Below are positions 25,953 through 38,327 of a DNA stretch of 64,000 nt, piece by piece. Both the position numbers and the translations under genes were made by a program. The stretch lies in NCBI GenBank assembly GCA_030762175.1, contig JAUJEO010000019.1, positions 5,276,001 to 5,340,000 of the forward strand, written 5' to 3'. The notes beneath the pieces were generated by a model, which saw nothing but the letters and a program-made list of their open reading frames with translations, did not search any database and was not told the origin of the DNA. Position 1 is the stretch's first letter, and the number at the start of each line of letters is the position of its first letter. This DNA is from Metallyticus violacea (taxonomy: Eukaryota > Arthropoda > Insecta > Mantodea > Metallyticidae).

Positions 25953-25970
25953 CGAAGTTTGGAAACTTCG
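25953..25970. repeat. 18-bp palindrome CGAAGTTTGGAAACTTCG in each monomer
   Basis: Two perfect 8-bp arms (CGAAGTTT and AAACTTCG) flank a GG centre. The intact form is the commonest. Other forms break it: the CTTCC form changes the last base; the XbaI-type monomer has CGAAGATTGGAAACCTCG, with two unpaired positions; CGAATTTT and CGAAGTTAGG forms each lose one pair; and the GGAACTTCC form has one A deleted. I see no compensating changes in these variants, so the sequence gives no direct evidence that the stem itself is selected. Confidence 0.9.
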
Positions 25971-25982
25971 TTAGAATCACTT
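25966..25982 (+). other. CENP-B-box-like half motif
   Basis: CTTCGTTAGAATCACTT aligned to the mammalian CENP-B box core (NTTCGNNNNANNCGGGN) matches TTCG, the internal A and the following C, but has ACT where the box has GGG. It recurs in all monomers of the CTTCG type and overlaps the right arm of the palindrome. Six of nine core positions match, so binding by mammalian-type CENP-B is unlikely, and the resemblance may be chance. Confidence 0.3.
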
Positions 25983-26624
25983 TTTTTCCGTTCTTATTTG
26001 AGATAACTTGTTCTCTTTCATTATACTAGTTTGATAGCCTTAGACAAGCATATTATGCGCAAATATTCTCGAAAAGAAAAAAATTTTTTTTCGAAGTTTG
26101 GAAACTTCGTTAGAATCACTTTTTTTCCGTTCTTATTTGAGATTACTGGTTCTCTTTCATTATACTAGTTTGATAGCCTCAGACAAGCATATTATGCGCA
26201 AAGAATCTCGAAAAGAAAAAAATTTTTTTTCGAAGTTTGGAAACTGCCTTAGAATCACTTTTTTTCCATTCTTATTTGAGATAACTTGTTCTCTTTCATT
26301 ATACTTGTTTGATAGCCTTAGACAAGCATATTATGCGCAAAGAATCTCGAAAAGAAAAAAATTTTTTTTCGAAGTTTGGAAACTTCGTTATAATCACTTT
26401 TTTCCGTTTTTATTTAAGATTACTGGTTCTCTTTCATTATACTAGTTTGATAGCCTCAGACAAGCATATTATGCGCAAAGAATCTCGAAAAGAAAAAAAT
26501 TTTTTTTCGAAGTTTGGAAACTTCGTTAGAATCACTTTTTTTCCGTTCTTATTTAAGATTACTGGTTCTCTTTCATTATACTAGTTTGATAGCCTCAGAC
26601 AAGCATATTATGCGCAAAGAACCT

Positions 26625-28172
26625 AGAAAAGAAAAAAATTTTTTTTCGAAGATTGGAAACCTCGTTAGAATCACTTTTTTTCTGTTCTTATTTGAGATAA
26701 CTGGTTCTCTTTCATTATACTTGTTTGATAGCCTCAGACAAGCATATTATGCGCAAATAATCTGGAAAAGAAAAAAATTTTTTTTCGAAGTTTGGAAACT
26801 TCCTTAGAATCACTTTTTTTCCATTCTTATTTGAGATAACTTCTTCTCTTTCATTATTCTAGTTTCATAGCCTTAGACAAGCATATTATGCGCAAAGAAT
26901 CTCGAAAAGAAAAAAATTTTTTTTAAGAAGTTTGGAAACTTCGTTAGAATTACTTTTTTTCCGTTCTTATTTAAGATAACTTGTTCTCTTTCATTATACT
27001 AGTTTGATAGCCTTAGACAAGCATATTATGCGCAAAGAATCTCGAAAAGAAAAAAATTTTTTTTCGAAGTTTGGAAACTTCGTTATAATCACTTTTTTTC
27101 CGTTCTTATTTAAGATTACTGGTTCTCTTTCATTATACTAGTTTGATAGCCTCAGACAAGCATATTATGCGCAAAGAATCTCGAAAAGAAAAAAATTTTT
27201 TTTCGAAGTTTGGAAACTTCGTTAGAATCACTTTTTTTCCATTCTTATTTGAGATAACTTGTTCTCTTTCATTATACTTGTTTGATAGCCTTAGACAAGC
27301 ATATTATGCGCAAAGAATCTCGAAAAGAAAAAAATTTTTTTTCGAAGTTTGGAAACTTCGTTAGAATCACTTTTTTTCCGTTCATATTTGAGATAACTTC
27401 TCTTTCATTATACTAGTTTGATAGCCTTAGACAAGCATATTATGCGCAAAGAATCTCGAAAAGAAAAAAATTTTTTTTCGAAGTTTGGAAACTTCGTTAG
27501 AATCGCTTTTTTTCCGTTCTTATTTGAGATAACTGGTTCTCTTTCATTATACTAGTTTGATAGTCTCAGAAAAGCATATTATGCGCAAAGAAACTAGAAA
27601 AGAAAAAAATTTTTTTTCGAAGATTGGAAACCTCGTTAGAATCACTTTTTTTCCGTTCTTATTTGAGATAACTGGTTCTCTTTCATTATACTAGTTTGAT
27701 AGCCTCAGACAAGCATATTATGCGCAAAGAATCTCGAAAAGAAAAAAATTTTTTTTCGAAGTTTGGAACTTCCTTAAAATCACTTTTTTTCCATTCTTAT
27801 TTGAGATAACTTGTTCTCTTTCATTATACTTGTTTGATAGCCTTAGACAAGCATATTATGCGCAAAGAATCTTGAAAAGAAAAAAATTTTTTTTCGAAGT
27901 TTGGAAACTTCCTTAGAATCACTTTTTTTCCATTCTTATTTGAGATAACTTGTTCTCTTTCATTATACTAGTTTGATAGCCTTAGACAAGCATATTATGC
28001 GCAAAGAATCTCGAAAAGAAAAAAAATTTTTTTCGAATTTTGGAAACTTCGTTAGAATCACTTTTTTTCCGTTCTTATTTAAGATTACTGGTTCTCTTTC
28101 ATTATACTAGTTTGATAGCCTCAGACAAGCATATTATGCGCAAAGAATCTCGAAAAGAAAAAAATTTTTTTT
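26625..28172 (+). repeat. 2220-bp nested duplication, partial copy 2
   Basis: Matches 24405-25952. Private changes are GAACCTAG (26620), TTTCATAG (26865), GAATTAC (26949) and GAAACTAG (27590). The match ends where GAAGTTTGG in copy 1 becomes GAAGATTGG (28175). Confidence 0.7.
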
Positions 28173-29518
28173 CGAAGATTGGAAACCTCGTTAGAATCAA
28201 TTTTTTTCGGTTCTTATTTGAGATAACTGGTTCTCTTTCATTATACTAGTTTGATAGCCTCAGACAAGCATATTATGCGCAAAGAATCTCGAAAAGAAAA
28301 AAATTTTTTTTCGAAGTTTGGAACTTCCTTAAAATCACTTTTTTTCCATTCTTATTTGAGATAACTTGTTCTCTTTCATTATACTTGTTTGATAGCCTTA
28401 GACAAGCATATTATGCGCAAAGAATCTCGAAAAGAAAAAAATTTTTTTTCGAAGTTTGGAAACTTCCTTAGAATCACTTTTTTTCCATTCTTATTTGAGA
28501 TAACTTGTTCTCTTTCATTATACTAGTTTGATAGCCTTAGACAAGCATATTATGCGCAAAGAATCTCGAAAAGAAAAAAATTTTTTTTCGAAGTTTGGAA
28601 ACTTCGTTAGAATCACTTTTTTTCCGTTCTTATTTGAGATAACTTGTTCTCTTTCATTATACTAGTTTGATAGCCTTAGACAAGCATATTATGCGCAAAT
28701 ATTCTCGAAAAGAAAAAAATTTTTTTTCGAAGTTTGGAAACTTCGTTAGAATCACTTTTTTTCCGTTCTTATTTGAGATTACTGGTTCTCTTTCATTATA
28801 CTAGTTTGATAGCCTCAGACAAGCATATTATGCGCAAAGAATCTCGAAAAGAAAAAAAATTTTTTTCGAAGTTTGGAAACTGCCTTAGAATCACTTTTTT
28901 TCCATTCTTATTTGAGATAACTTGTTCTCTTTCATTATACTTGTTTGATAGCCTTAGACAAGCATATTATGCGCAAAGAATCTCGAAAAGAAAAAAATTT
29001 TTTTTCGAAGTTTGGAAACTTCGTTATAATCACTTTTTTCCGTTTTTATTTAAGATTACTGGTTCTCTTTCATTATACTAGTTTGATAGCCTCAGACAAG
29101 CATATTATGCGCAAAGAATCTCGAAAAGAAAAAAATTTTTTTTCGAAGTTTGGAAACTTCGTTAGAATCACTTTTTTTCCGTTCTTATTTATGATTACTG
29201 GTTCTCTTTCATTATACTAGTTTGAGAGCCTCAGACAAGCATATTATGCGCAAAGAATCTCGAAAAGAAAAAAATTTTTTTTCGAAGTTTGGAAACTTCG
29301 TTAGAATCACTTTTTTTCCGTTCTTATTTGAGATAACTTGTTCTCTTTCATTATACTAGTTTGATAGCCTTAGACAAGCATATTATGCGCAAATATTCTC
29401 GAAAAGAAAAAAATTTTTTTTCGAAGTTTGGAAACTTCGTTAGAGTCACTTTTTTTCCGTTCTTATTTGAGATAACTGGTTCTCTTTCATTATACTAGTT
29501 TGATAGCCTCAGAAAAGC

Positions 29519-32500
29519 ATATTATGCGCAAAGAATCTCGAAAAGAAAAAAATTTTTTTTCGAAGTTTGGAAACTTCGTTAGAATCGCTTTTTTTCCGTT
29601 CTTATTTGAGATAACTGGTTCTCTTTCATTATACTAGTTTGATAGTCTCAGAAAAGCATATTATGCGCAAAGAATCTAGAAAAGAAAAAAATTTTTTTTC
29701 GAAGATTGGAAACCTCGTTAGAATCACTTTTTTTCCGTTCTTATTTGAGATAACTGGTTCTCTTTCATTATACTAGTTTGATAGCCTCAGACAAGCATAT
29801 TATGCGCAAAGAATCTCGAAAAGAAAAAAATTTTTTTTCGAAGTTTGGAACTTCCTTAAAATCACTTTTTTTCCATTCTTATTTGAGATAACTTGTTCTC
29901 TTTCATTATACTTGTTTGATAGCCTTAGACAAGCATATTATGCGCAAAGAATCTCGAAAAGAAAAAAATTTTTTTTCGAAGTTTGGAAACTTCCTTAGAA
30001 TCACTTTTTTTCCATTCTTATTTGAGATAACTTGTTCTCTTTCATTATACTAGTTTGATAGCCTTAGACAAGCATATTATGCGCAAAGAATCTCGAAAAG
30101 AAAAAAATTTTTTTTCGAATTTTGGAAACTTCGTTAGAATCACTTTTTTTCCGTTCTTATTTAAGATTACTGGTTCTCTTTCATTATACTAGTTTGATAG
30201 CCTCAGACAAGCATATTATGCGCAAAGAATCTCGAAAAGAAAAAATTTTTTTTTCGAAGTTTGGAAACTTCGTTAGAATCACTTTTTTTCCGTTCTTATT
30301 TGAGATAACTTGTTCTCTTTCATTATACTAGTTTGATAGCCTTAGACAAGCATATTATGCGCAAATATTCTCGAAAAGAAAAAAATTTTTTTTCGAAGTT
30401 TGGAAACTTCGTTAGAATCACTTTTTTTCCGTTCTTATTTGAGATTACTGGTTCTCTTTCATTATACTAGTTTGATAGCCTCAGACAAGCATATTATGCG
30501 CAAAGAATCTCGAAAAGAAAAAAATTTTTTTTCGAAGTTTGGAAACTGCCTTAGAATCACTTTTTTTCCATTCTTATTTGAGATAACTTGTTCTCTTTCA
30601 TTATACTTGTTTGATAGCCTTAGACAAGCATATTATGCGCAAAGAATCTCGAAAAGAAAAAAATTTTTTTTCGAAGTTTGGAAACTTCGTTATAATCACT
30701 TTTTTCCGTTTTTATTTAAGATTACTGGTTCTCTTTCATTATACTAGTTTGATAGCCTCAGACAAGCATATTATGCGCAAAGAATCTCGAAAAGAAAAAA
30801 ATTTTTTTTCGAAGTTTGGAAACTTCGTTAGAATCACTTTTTTTCCGTTCTTATTTAAGATTACTGGTTCTCTTTCATTATACTAGTTTGATAGCCTCAG
30901 ACAAGCATATTATGCGCAAAGAACCTAGAAAAGAAAAAAATTTTTTTTCGAAGATTGGAAACCTCGTTAGAATCACTTTTTTTCTGTTCTTATTTGAGAT
31001 AACTGGTTCTCTTTCATTATACTTGTTTGATAGCCTCAGACAAGCATATTATGCGCAAATAATCTGGAAAAGAAAAAAATTTTTTTTCGAAGTTTGGAAA
31101 CTTCCTTAGAATCACTTTTTTTCCATTCTTATTTGAGATAACTTCTTCTCTTTCATTATTCTAGTTTCATAGCCTTAGACAAGCATATTATGCGCAAAGA
31201 ATCTCGAAAAGAAAAAAATTTTTTTTAAGAAGTTTGGAAACTTCGTTAGAATTACTTTTTTTCCGTTCTTATTTAAGATAACTTGTTCTCTTTCATTATA
31301 CTAGTTTGATAGCCTTAGACAAGCATATTATGCGCAAAGAATCTCGAAAAGAAAAAAATTTTTTTTCGAAGTTTGGAAACTTCGTTATAATCACTTTTTT
31401 TCCGTTCTTATTTAAGATTACTGGTTCTCTTTCATTATACTAGTTTGATAGCCTCAGACAAGCATATTATGCGCAAAGAATCTCGAAAAGAAAAAAATTT
31501 TTTTTCGAAGTTTGGAAACTTCGTTAGAATCACTTTTTTTCCATTCTTATTTGAGATAACTTGTTCTCTTTCATTATACTTGTTTGATAGCCTTAGACAA
31601 GCATATTATGCGCAAAGAATCTCGAAAAGAAAAAAATTTTTTTTCGAAGTTTGGAAACTTCGTTAGAATCACTTTTTTTCCGTTCATATTTGAGATAACT
31701 TCTCTTTCATTATACTAGTTTGATAGCCTTAGACAAGCATATTATGCGCAAAGAATCTCGAAAAGAAAAAAATTTTTTTTCGAAGTTTGGAAACTTCGTT
31801 AGAATCGCTTTTTTTCCGTTCTTATTTGAGATAACTGGTTCTCTTTCATTATACTAGTTTGATAGTCTCAGAAAAGCATATTATGCGCAAAGAAACTAGA
31901 AAAGAAAAAAATTTTTTTTCGAAGATTGGAAACCTCGTTAGAATCACTTTTTTTCCGTTCTTATTTGAGATAACTGGTTCTCTTTCATTATACTAGTTTG
32001 ATAGCCTCAGACAAGCATATTATGCGCAAAGAATCTCGAAAAGAAAAAAATTTTTTTTCGAAGTTTGGAACTTCCTTAAAATCACTTTTTTTCCATTCTT
32101 ATTTGAGATAACTTGTTCTCTTTCATTATACTTGTTTGATAGCCTTAGACAAGCATATTATGCGCAAAGAATCTTGAAAAGAAAAAAATTTTTTTTCGAA
32201 GTTTGGAAACTTCCTTAGAATCACTTTTTTTCCATTCTTATTTGAGATAACTTGTTCTCTTTCATTATACTAGTTTGATAGCCTTAGACAAGCATATTAT
32301 GCGCAAAGAATCTCGAAAAGAAAAAAAATTTTTTTCGAATTTTGGAAACTTCGTTAGAATCACTTTTTTTCCGTTCTTATTTAAGATTACTGGTTCTCTT
32401 TCATTATACTAGTTTGATAGCCTCAGACAAGCATATTATGCGCAAAGAATCTCGAAAAGAAAAAAATTTTTTTTCGAAGATTGGAAACCTCGTTAGAATC

Positions 32501-33820
32501 AATTTTTTTCGGTTCTTATTTGAGATAACTGGTTCTCTTTCATTATACTAGTTTGATAGCCTCAGACAAGCATATTATGCGCAAAGAATCTCGAAAAGAA
32601 AAAAATTTTTTTTCGAAGTTTGGAACTTCCTTAAAATCACTTTTTTTCCATTCTTATTTGAGATAACTTGTTCTCTTTCATTATACTTGTTTGATAGCCT
32701 TAGACAAGCATATTATGCGCAAAGAATCTCGAAAAGAAAAAAATTTTTTTTCGAAGTTTGGAAACTTCCTTAGAATCACTTTTTTTCCATTCTTATTTGA
32801 GATAACTTGTTCTCTTTCATTATACTAGTTTGATAGCCTTAGACAAGCATATTATGCGCAAAGAATCTCGAAAAGAAAAAAATTTTTTTTCGAAGTTTGG
32901 AAACTTCGTTAGAATCACTTTTTTTCCGTTCTTATTTGAGATAACTTGTTCTCTTTCATTATACTAGTTTGATAGCCTTAGACAAGCATATTATGCGCAA
33001 ATATTCTCGAAAAGAAAAAAATTTTTTTTCGAAGTTTGGAAACTTCGTTAGAATCACTTTTTTTCCGTTCTTATTTGAGATTACTGGTTCTCTTTCATTA
33101 TACTAGTTTGATAGCCTCAGACAAGCATATTATGCGCAAAGAATCTCGAAAAGAAAAAAATTTTTTTTCGAAGTTTGGAAACTGCCTTAGAATCACTTTT
33201 TTTCCATTCTTATTTGAGATAACTTGTTCTCTTTCATTATACTTGTTTGATAGCCTTAGACAAGCATATTATGCGCAAAGAATCTCGAAAAGAAAAAAAT
33301 TTTTTTTCGAAGTTTGGAAACTTCGTTATAATCACTTTTTTCCGTTTTTATTTAAGATTACTGGTTCTCTTTCATTATACTAGTTTGATAGCCTCAGACA
33401 AGCATATTATGCGCAAAGAATCTCGAAAAGAAAAAAATTTTTTTTCGAAGTTTGGAAACTTCGTTAGAATCACTTTTTTTCCGTTCTTATTTATGATTAC
33501 TGGTTCTCTTTCATTATACTAGTTTGAGAGCCTCAGACAAGCATATTATGCGCAAAGAATCTCGAAAAGAAAAAAATTTTTTTTCGAAGTTTGGAAACTT
33601 CGTTAGAATCACTTTTTTTCCGTTCTTATTTGAGATAACTTGTTCTCTTTCATTATACTAGTTTGATAGCCTTAGACAAGCATATTATGCGCAAATATTC
33701 TCGAAAAGAAAAAAATTTTTTTTCGAAGTTTGGAAACTTCGTTAGAGTCACTTTTTTTCCGTTCTTATTTGAGATAACTGGTTCTCTTTCATTATACTAG
33801 TTTGATAGCCTCAGAAAAGC
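29519..33820 (+). repeat. 4302-bp tandem unit, copy 2
   Basis: Same variants in the same order as copy 1, with only isolated differences: A6T9 near 30240 against A7T8, AGAATCAC (30137) against AGAATCTC (25835), and A7T8 near 33157 against A8T7 near 28855. The private GAAACTAG and TTTCATAG changes are present in both copies. Confidence 0.88.
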
Positions 33821-34840
33821 ATATTATGCGCAAAGAATCTCGAAAAGAAAAAAATTTTTTTTCGAAGTTTGGAAACTTCGTTAGAATCGCTTTTTTTCCG
33901 TTCTTATTTGAGATAACTGGTTCTCTTTCATTATACTAGTTTGATAGTCTCAGAAAAGCATATTATGCGCAAAGAATCTAGAAAAGAAAAAAATTTTTTT
34001 TCGAAGATTGGAAACCTCGTTAGAATCACTTTTTTTCCGTTCTTATTTGAGATAACTGGTTCTCTTTCATTATACTAGTTTGATAGCCTCAGACAAGCAT
34101 ATTATGCGCAAAGAATCTCGAAAAGAAAAAAATTTTTTTTCGAAGTTTGGAACTTCCTTAAAATCACTTTTTTTCCATTCTTATTTGAGATAACTTGTTC
34201 TCTTTCATTATACTAGTTTGATAGCCTTAGACAAGCATATTATGCGCAAAGAATCTCGAAAAGAAAAAAATTTTTTTTCGAATTTTGGAAACTTCGTTAG
34301 AATCACTTTTTTTCCGTTCTTATTTAGGATTACTGGTTCTCTTTCATTATACTAGTTTGATAGCCTCAGACAAGCATATTATGCGCAAAGAATCTCGAAA
34401 AGAAAAAAATTTTTTTTCGAAGTTTGGAAACTTCGTTAGAATCACTTTTTTTCCGTTCTTATTTGAGATAACTTGTTCTCTTTCATTATACTAGTTTGAT
34501 AGCCTTAGACAAGCATATTATGCGCAAATATTCTCGAGAAGAAAAAAATTTTTTTTCGAAGTTTGGAAACTTCGTTAGAATCACTTTTTTTCCGTTCTTA
34601 TTTGAGATTACTGGTTCTCTTTCATTATACTAGTTTGATAGCCTCAGACAAGCATATTATGCGCAAAGAATCTCGAAAAGAAAAAAATTTTTTTTCGAAG
34701 TTTGGAAACTTCCTTAGAATCACTTTTTTTCCATTCTTATTAGAGATAACTTGTTCTCTTTCATTATACTTGTTTGATAGCCTTAGACAAGCATATTATG
34801 CGCAAAGAATCTCGAAAAGAAAAAAATTTTTTTTCGAAGT
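33821..34840 (+). repeat. 4302-bp tandem unit, truncated copy 3
   Basis: Starts as the two copies before it (AGAATCGC at 33883, XbaI type, GGAACTTCCTTAAAATC at 34150), then lacks one monomer, so the shift falls from 4302 to 4163 at the GAATTTTGG monomer (34271). Private markers TTTAGGATT (34322), CTCGAGAAG (34533) and TTAGAGAT (34739) recur near 60.0-60.5 kb. It runs to about 34840, where another monomer is missing. Confidence 0.78.
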
Positions 34841-37277
34841 TTGGAAACTTCGTTAGAATCACTTTTTTTCCGTTCTTATTTAAGATTACTGGTTCTCTTT
34901 CATTATACTAGTTTGAGAGCCTCAGACAAGCATATTATGCGCAAAGAATCTCGAAAAGAAAAAAATTTTTTTTCGAAGTTTGGAAACTTCGTTAGAATCA
35001 CTTTTTTTCCGTTCTTATTTGAGATAACTTGTTCTCTTTCATTATACTAGTTTGATAGCCTTAGACAAGCATATTATGCGCAAATATTCTCGAAAAGAAA
35101 AAAATTTTTTTTCGAAGTTTGGAAACTTCGTTAGAATCACTTTTTTTCCGTTCTTATTTGAGATAACTGGTTCTCTTTCATTATACTAGTTTGATAGCCT
35201 CAGAAAAGCATATTATGCGCAAAGAATCTAGAAAAGAAAAAAATTTTTTTTCGAAGATTGGAAACCTCGTTAGAATCACTTTTTTTCCGTTCTTATTTGA
35301 GATAACTGGTTCTCTTTCATTATACTAGTTTGATAGCCTCAGACAAGCATATTATGCGCAAATAATCTGGAAAAGAAAAAAATTTTTTTTCGAAGTTTGG
35401 AAACTTCCTTAGAATCACTTTTTTTCCATTCTTATTTGAGAAAACTTCTTCTCTTTCATTATTCTAGTTTGATAGCCTTAGACAAGCATATTATGCGCAA
35501 AGAATCTCGAAAAGAAAAAAATTTTTTTTAAGAAGTTTGGAAACTTCGTTATAATCACTTTTTTTCCGTTCTTATTTAAGATTACTGGTTCTCTTTCATT
35601 ATACTAGTTTGATAGCCTCAGACAAGCATATTATGCGCAAAGAATCTCGAAAAGATTAAAATTTTATTTCGAAGTTTGGAAACTTCGTTAGAATCACTTT
35701 TTTTCCGTTCTTATTTGAGATAACTGGTTCTCTTTCATTATACTAGTTTGATAGCCTCAGACAAATATATTATGCGCAAAGAATCTCGAAAAGAAAAAAT
35801 TTTTTTTTCGAAGTTTGAAAACTTCCTTAGAAACACTTTTTTTCCATTCTTATTTGAGATAACTTGTTCTCTTTCATTATACTAGTTTGATAGCCTTAGA
35901 CAAGCATATTATGCGCAAAGAATCTCGAAAAGAAAAAAATTTTTTTTCGAAGTTTTGAAACTTCGTTAGAATCACTTTTTTTCCTTTCTTATTTAAGATT
36001 ACTGATTCTCTTTCATTATACTAGTTTGATAGCCTCAGACAAGCATATTATGCGCAAAGAATCTCGAAAAGAAAAAAATTTTTTTTCGAAGTTTGGAAAC
36101 TTCCTTAGAATCACTTTTTTTCCATTCTTATTTGAGATAACTTGTTCTCTTTCATTATACTTGTTTGATAGCCTTAGACAAGCATATTATGCGCAAAGAA
36201 TCTCGAAAAGAAAAAATTTTTTTTTCGAAGTTTGGAAACTTCGTTATAATCACTTTTTTCCGTTTTTATTTAAGATTACTGGTTCTCTTTCATTATACTA
36301 GTTTGATAGCCTCAGACAAGCATATTATGCGCAAAGAATCTCGAAAAGATTAAAATTTTATTTCGAAGTTTGGAAACTTCGTTAGAATCACTTTTTTTCC
36401 GTTCTTATTTGAGATAACTGGTTCTCTTTCATTATACTAGTTTGATAGCCTCAGACAAATATATTATGCGCAAAGAATCTCGAAAAGAAAAAATTTTTTT
36501 TTCGAAGTTTGGAAACTTCCTTAGAATCACTTTTTTTCCATTCTTATTTGAGATAACTTGTTCTCTTTCATTATACTAGTTGTATAGCCTTAGACAAGCA
36601 TATTATGCGCAAAGAATCTCGAAAAGAAAAAAATTTTTTTTCGAAGTTTGGAAACTTCGTTAGAATCACTTTTTTTCCGTTCTTATTTAAGATTACTGAT
36701 TCTCTTTCATTATACTAGTTTGATAGCCTCAGACAAACATATTATGCGCAAAGAATCTCGAAAAGAAAAAAATTTTTTTTCGAAGTTTGGAAACTTCCTT
36801 AGAATCACTTTTTTTCCATTCTTATTTGAGATAACTTGTTCTCTTTCATTATACTTGTTTGATAGCCTTAGACAAGCATATTATGCGCAAAGAATCTCGA
36901 AAAGAAAAAAATTTTTTTTCGAAGTTTGGAAACTTCGTTATAATCACTTTTATCCGTTTTTATTTAAGATTACTGGTTCTCTTTCATTATACTAGTTTGA
37001 TAGCCTCAGACAAGCATATTATGCGCAAAGAATCTCGAAAAGAAAAAAATTTTTTTTCGAAGTTTGGAAACTTCGTTAGAATCACTTTTTTTCCGTTCTT
37101 ATTTAAGATTACTGGTTCTCTTTCATTATACTAGTTTGATAGCCTCAGACAAGCATATTATGCGCAAAGAATCTCGAAAAGAAAAAAATTTTTTTTCGAA
37201 GTTTGGAAACTTCGTTAGAATCACTTTTTTTCCGTTCTTATTTGAGATAACTTGTTCTCTTTCATTATACTAGTTTG
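34841..37277 (+). repeat. 2.4-kb segment copied at 60683-63119
   Basis: Matches at a shift of 25842 bp. Shared markers are TTTGAGAG (34911), GAGAAAACTTC (35439), two GATTAAAATTTTATTT monomers (35655 and 36349), CAAATATATT (35763 and 36458), CTGATTC (36003 and 36697), TAGTTGTATAG (36577), CAAACATATT (36733) and TTTATCCG (36949). Differences noticed include GTTTGAAAAC (35814) and TTTCCTTTC (35980) in this copy. Confidence 0.85.
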
Positions 37278-38220
37278 ATAGCCTCAGACAAGCATATTAT
37301 GCGCAAAGAATCTCGAAAAGAAAAAAAATTTTTTTCGAAGTTTGGAAACTTCGTTAGAATCACTTTTTTTCCGTTCTTATTTGAGATAACTTGTTCTCTT
37401 TCATTATACTAGTTTGATAGCCTGAGACAAGCATATTATGCGCAAAGAATCTCGAAAAGAAAAAAAATTTTTTTCGAAGTTTGGAAACTTCGTTAGAATC
37501 ACTTTTTTTCCGTTCTTATTTGAGATAACTGGTTCTCTTTCATTATACTAGTTTGATAGCCTCAGACAAGCATATTATGCGCAAAGAATCTCGAAAAGAA
37601 AAAAATTTTTTTTCGAAGTTTGGAAACTTCCTTAGAATCACTTTTTTTCCATTCTTATTTGAGATAACTTGTTCTCTTTCATTATACTAGTTTGATAGCC
37701 TTAGACAAGCATATTATTCGCAAAGAATCTCGAAAAGAAAAAAATTTTCTTTCGAAGTTTGGAAACTTCGTTAGAATCACTTTTTTTCCGTTCTTATTTA
37801 AGATTACTGGTTCTCTTTCATTATACTAGTTTGATAGCCTCAGACAAGCATATTATGCGCAAAGAATCTCGAAAAGAAAAAAAATTTTTTTCGAAGTTTG
37901 GAAACTTCGTTAGAATCACTTTTTTTCCGTTCTTATTTGAGATAACTGGTTCTCTTTCATTATACTAGTTTGATAGTCTCAGAAAAGCATATTATGCGCA
38001 AAGAATCTAGAAAAGAAAAAAATTTTTTTTCGAAGATTGGAAACCTCGTTAGAATCACTTTTTTTCCGTTCTTATTTGAGATAACTGGTTCTCTTTCATT
38101 ATACTAGTTTGATAGCCTCAGACAAGCATATTATGCGCAAAGAATTTCGAAAAGAAAAAAATTTTTTTTCGAAGATTGGAAACCTCGTTAGAATCACTTT
38201 TTTTCCGTTCTTATTTGAGA
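37278..38220 (+). repeat. 0.94-kb segment matching 12274-13216
   Basis: About seven monomers match at a shift of 25004: two A8T7 copies with CCTGAG in the second, a CTTCC/CCATTC type, the ATTATTCGC/TTTCTTTCG monomer (near 37715), the XbaI type and the GAATTTCG type (38141). At about 38219 this copy reads CTGG where the other reads CTTG, and they part. An AACTTG-CCTCAG pairing at 37252-37290 breaks the usual linkage and probably marks the left junction. Confidence 0.75.
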
Positions 38221-38327
38221 TAACTGGTTCTCTTTCATTATACTAGTTTGATAGCCTCAGACAAGCATATTATGCGCAAAGAATCTCGAAAAGAAAAAAA
38301 TTTTTTTTCGAAGTTTGGAAACTTCCT

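Larger units (their letters stand above)
25882..26020 (+). repeat. Representative satellite monomer (139 bp)
   Basis: A copy close to the majority sequence, useful as a reference. From its start: TTATACTAG with the SpeI site ACTAGT; TTTGATAGCCTCAGAC; the GCATATTATGC inverted repeat; GCAAAGAATCTCGAAAAG; A7T8; the 18-bp palindrome; TTAGAATCAC; T7; CCGTTCTTATTTGAGATAAC; TTGTTCTCTTTCA. A version with CTGG in place of CTTG near the end is equally common. I count 43 G+C in 139 and five CpG sites. BstBI (TTCGAA) and SpeI sites recur about once per monomer, so either enzyme should give a 139-bp ladder; an XbaI site (TCTAGA) marks one variant type only. Confidence 0.95.
24405..26624 (+). repeat. 2220-bp nested duplication, copy 1
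   Basis: Sixteen monomers (16 x 139 less 4), starting in the XbaI-type monomer with TTCTGTTC (24460). The sequence 24405-25952 matches 26625-28172 at a shift of 2220, including the 3-bp-short CGTTCATATT...AACTTCTC monomer (near 25160) and AGAATCGC (25280). The remaining 25953-26624 lies between the two matching parts. Confidence 0.75.
25217..29518 (+). repeat. 4302-bp tandem unit, copy 1
   Basis: Thirty-one monomers (31 x 139 less 7). It carries AGAATCGC (25280), a short GGAACTTCCTTAAAATC type (near 25541), GAATTTTGG (25814), AACTGCC (26244), TTTTTATTTAAG (26407), GAACCTAG (26620), AATCAATTTTTTTCGG (28195), TTATGATT (29189) and TTTGAGAG (29221), all repeated 4302 bp later. It includes most of the 2220-bp nested duplication, so that event came first. 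Confidence 0.88.

Noticed and set aside
25953..25990. Intrinsic (rho-independent) terminator made of the palindrome and a T-run
   Set aside because: The stem is followed by TTAGAATCAC before the T7 run, and on the other strand it is followed by A's. The 2-bp centre is too small for a normal RNA loop, and there are no genes to terminate.
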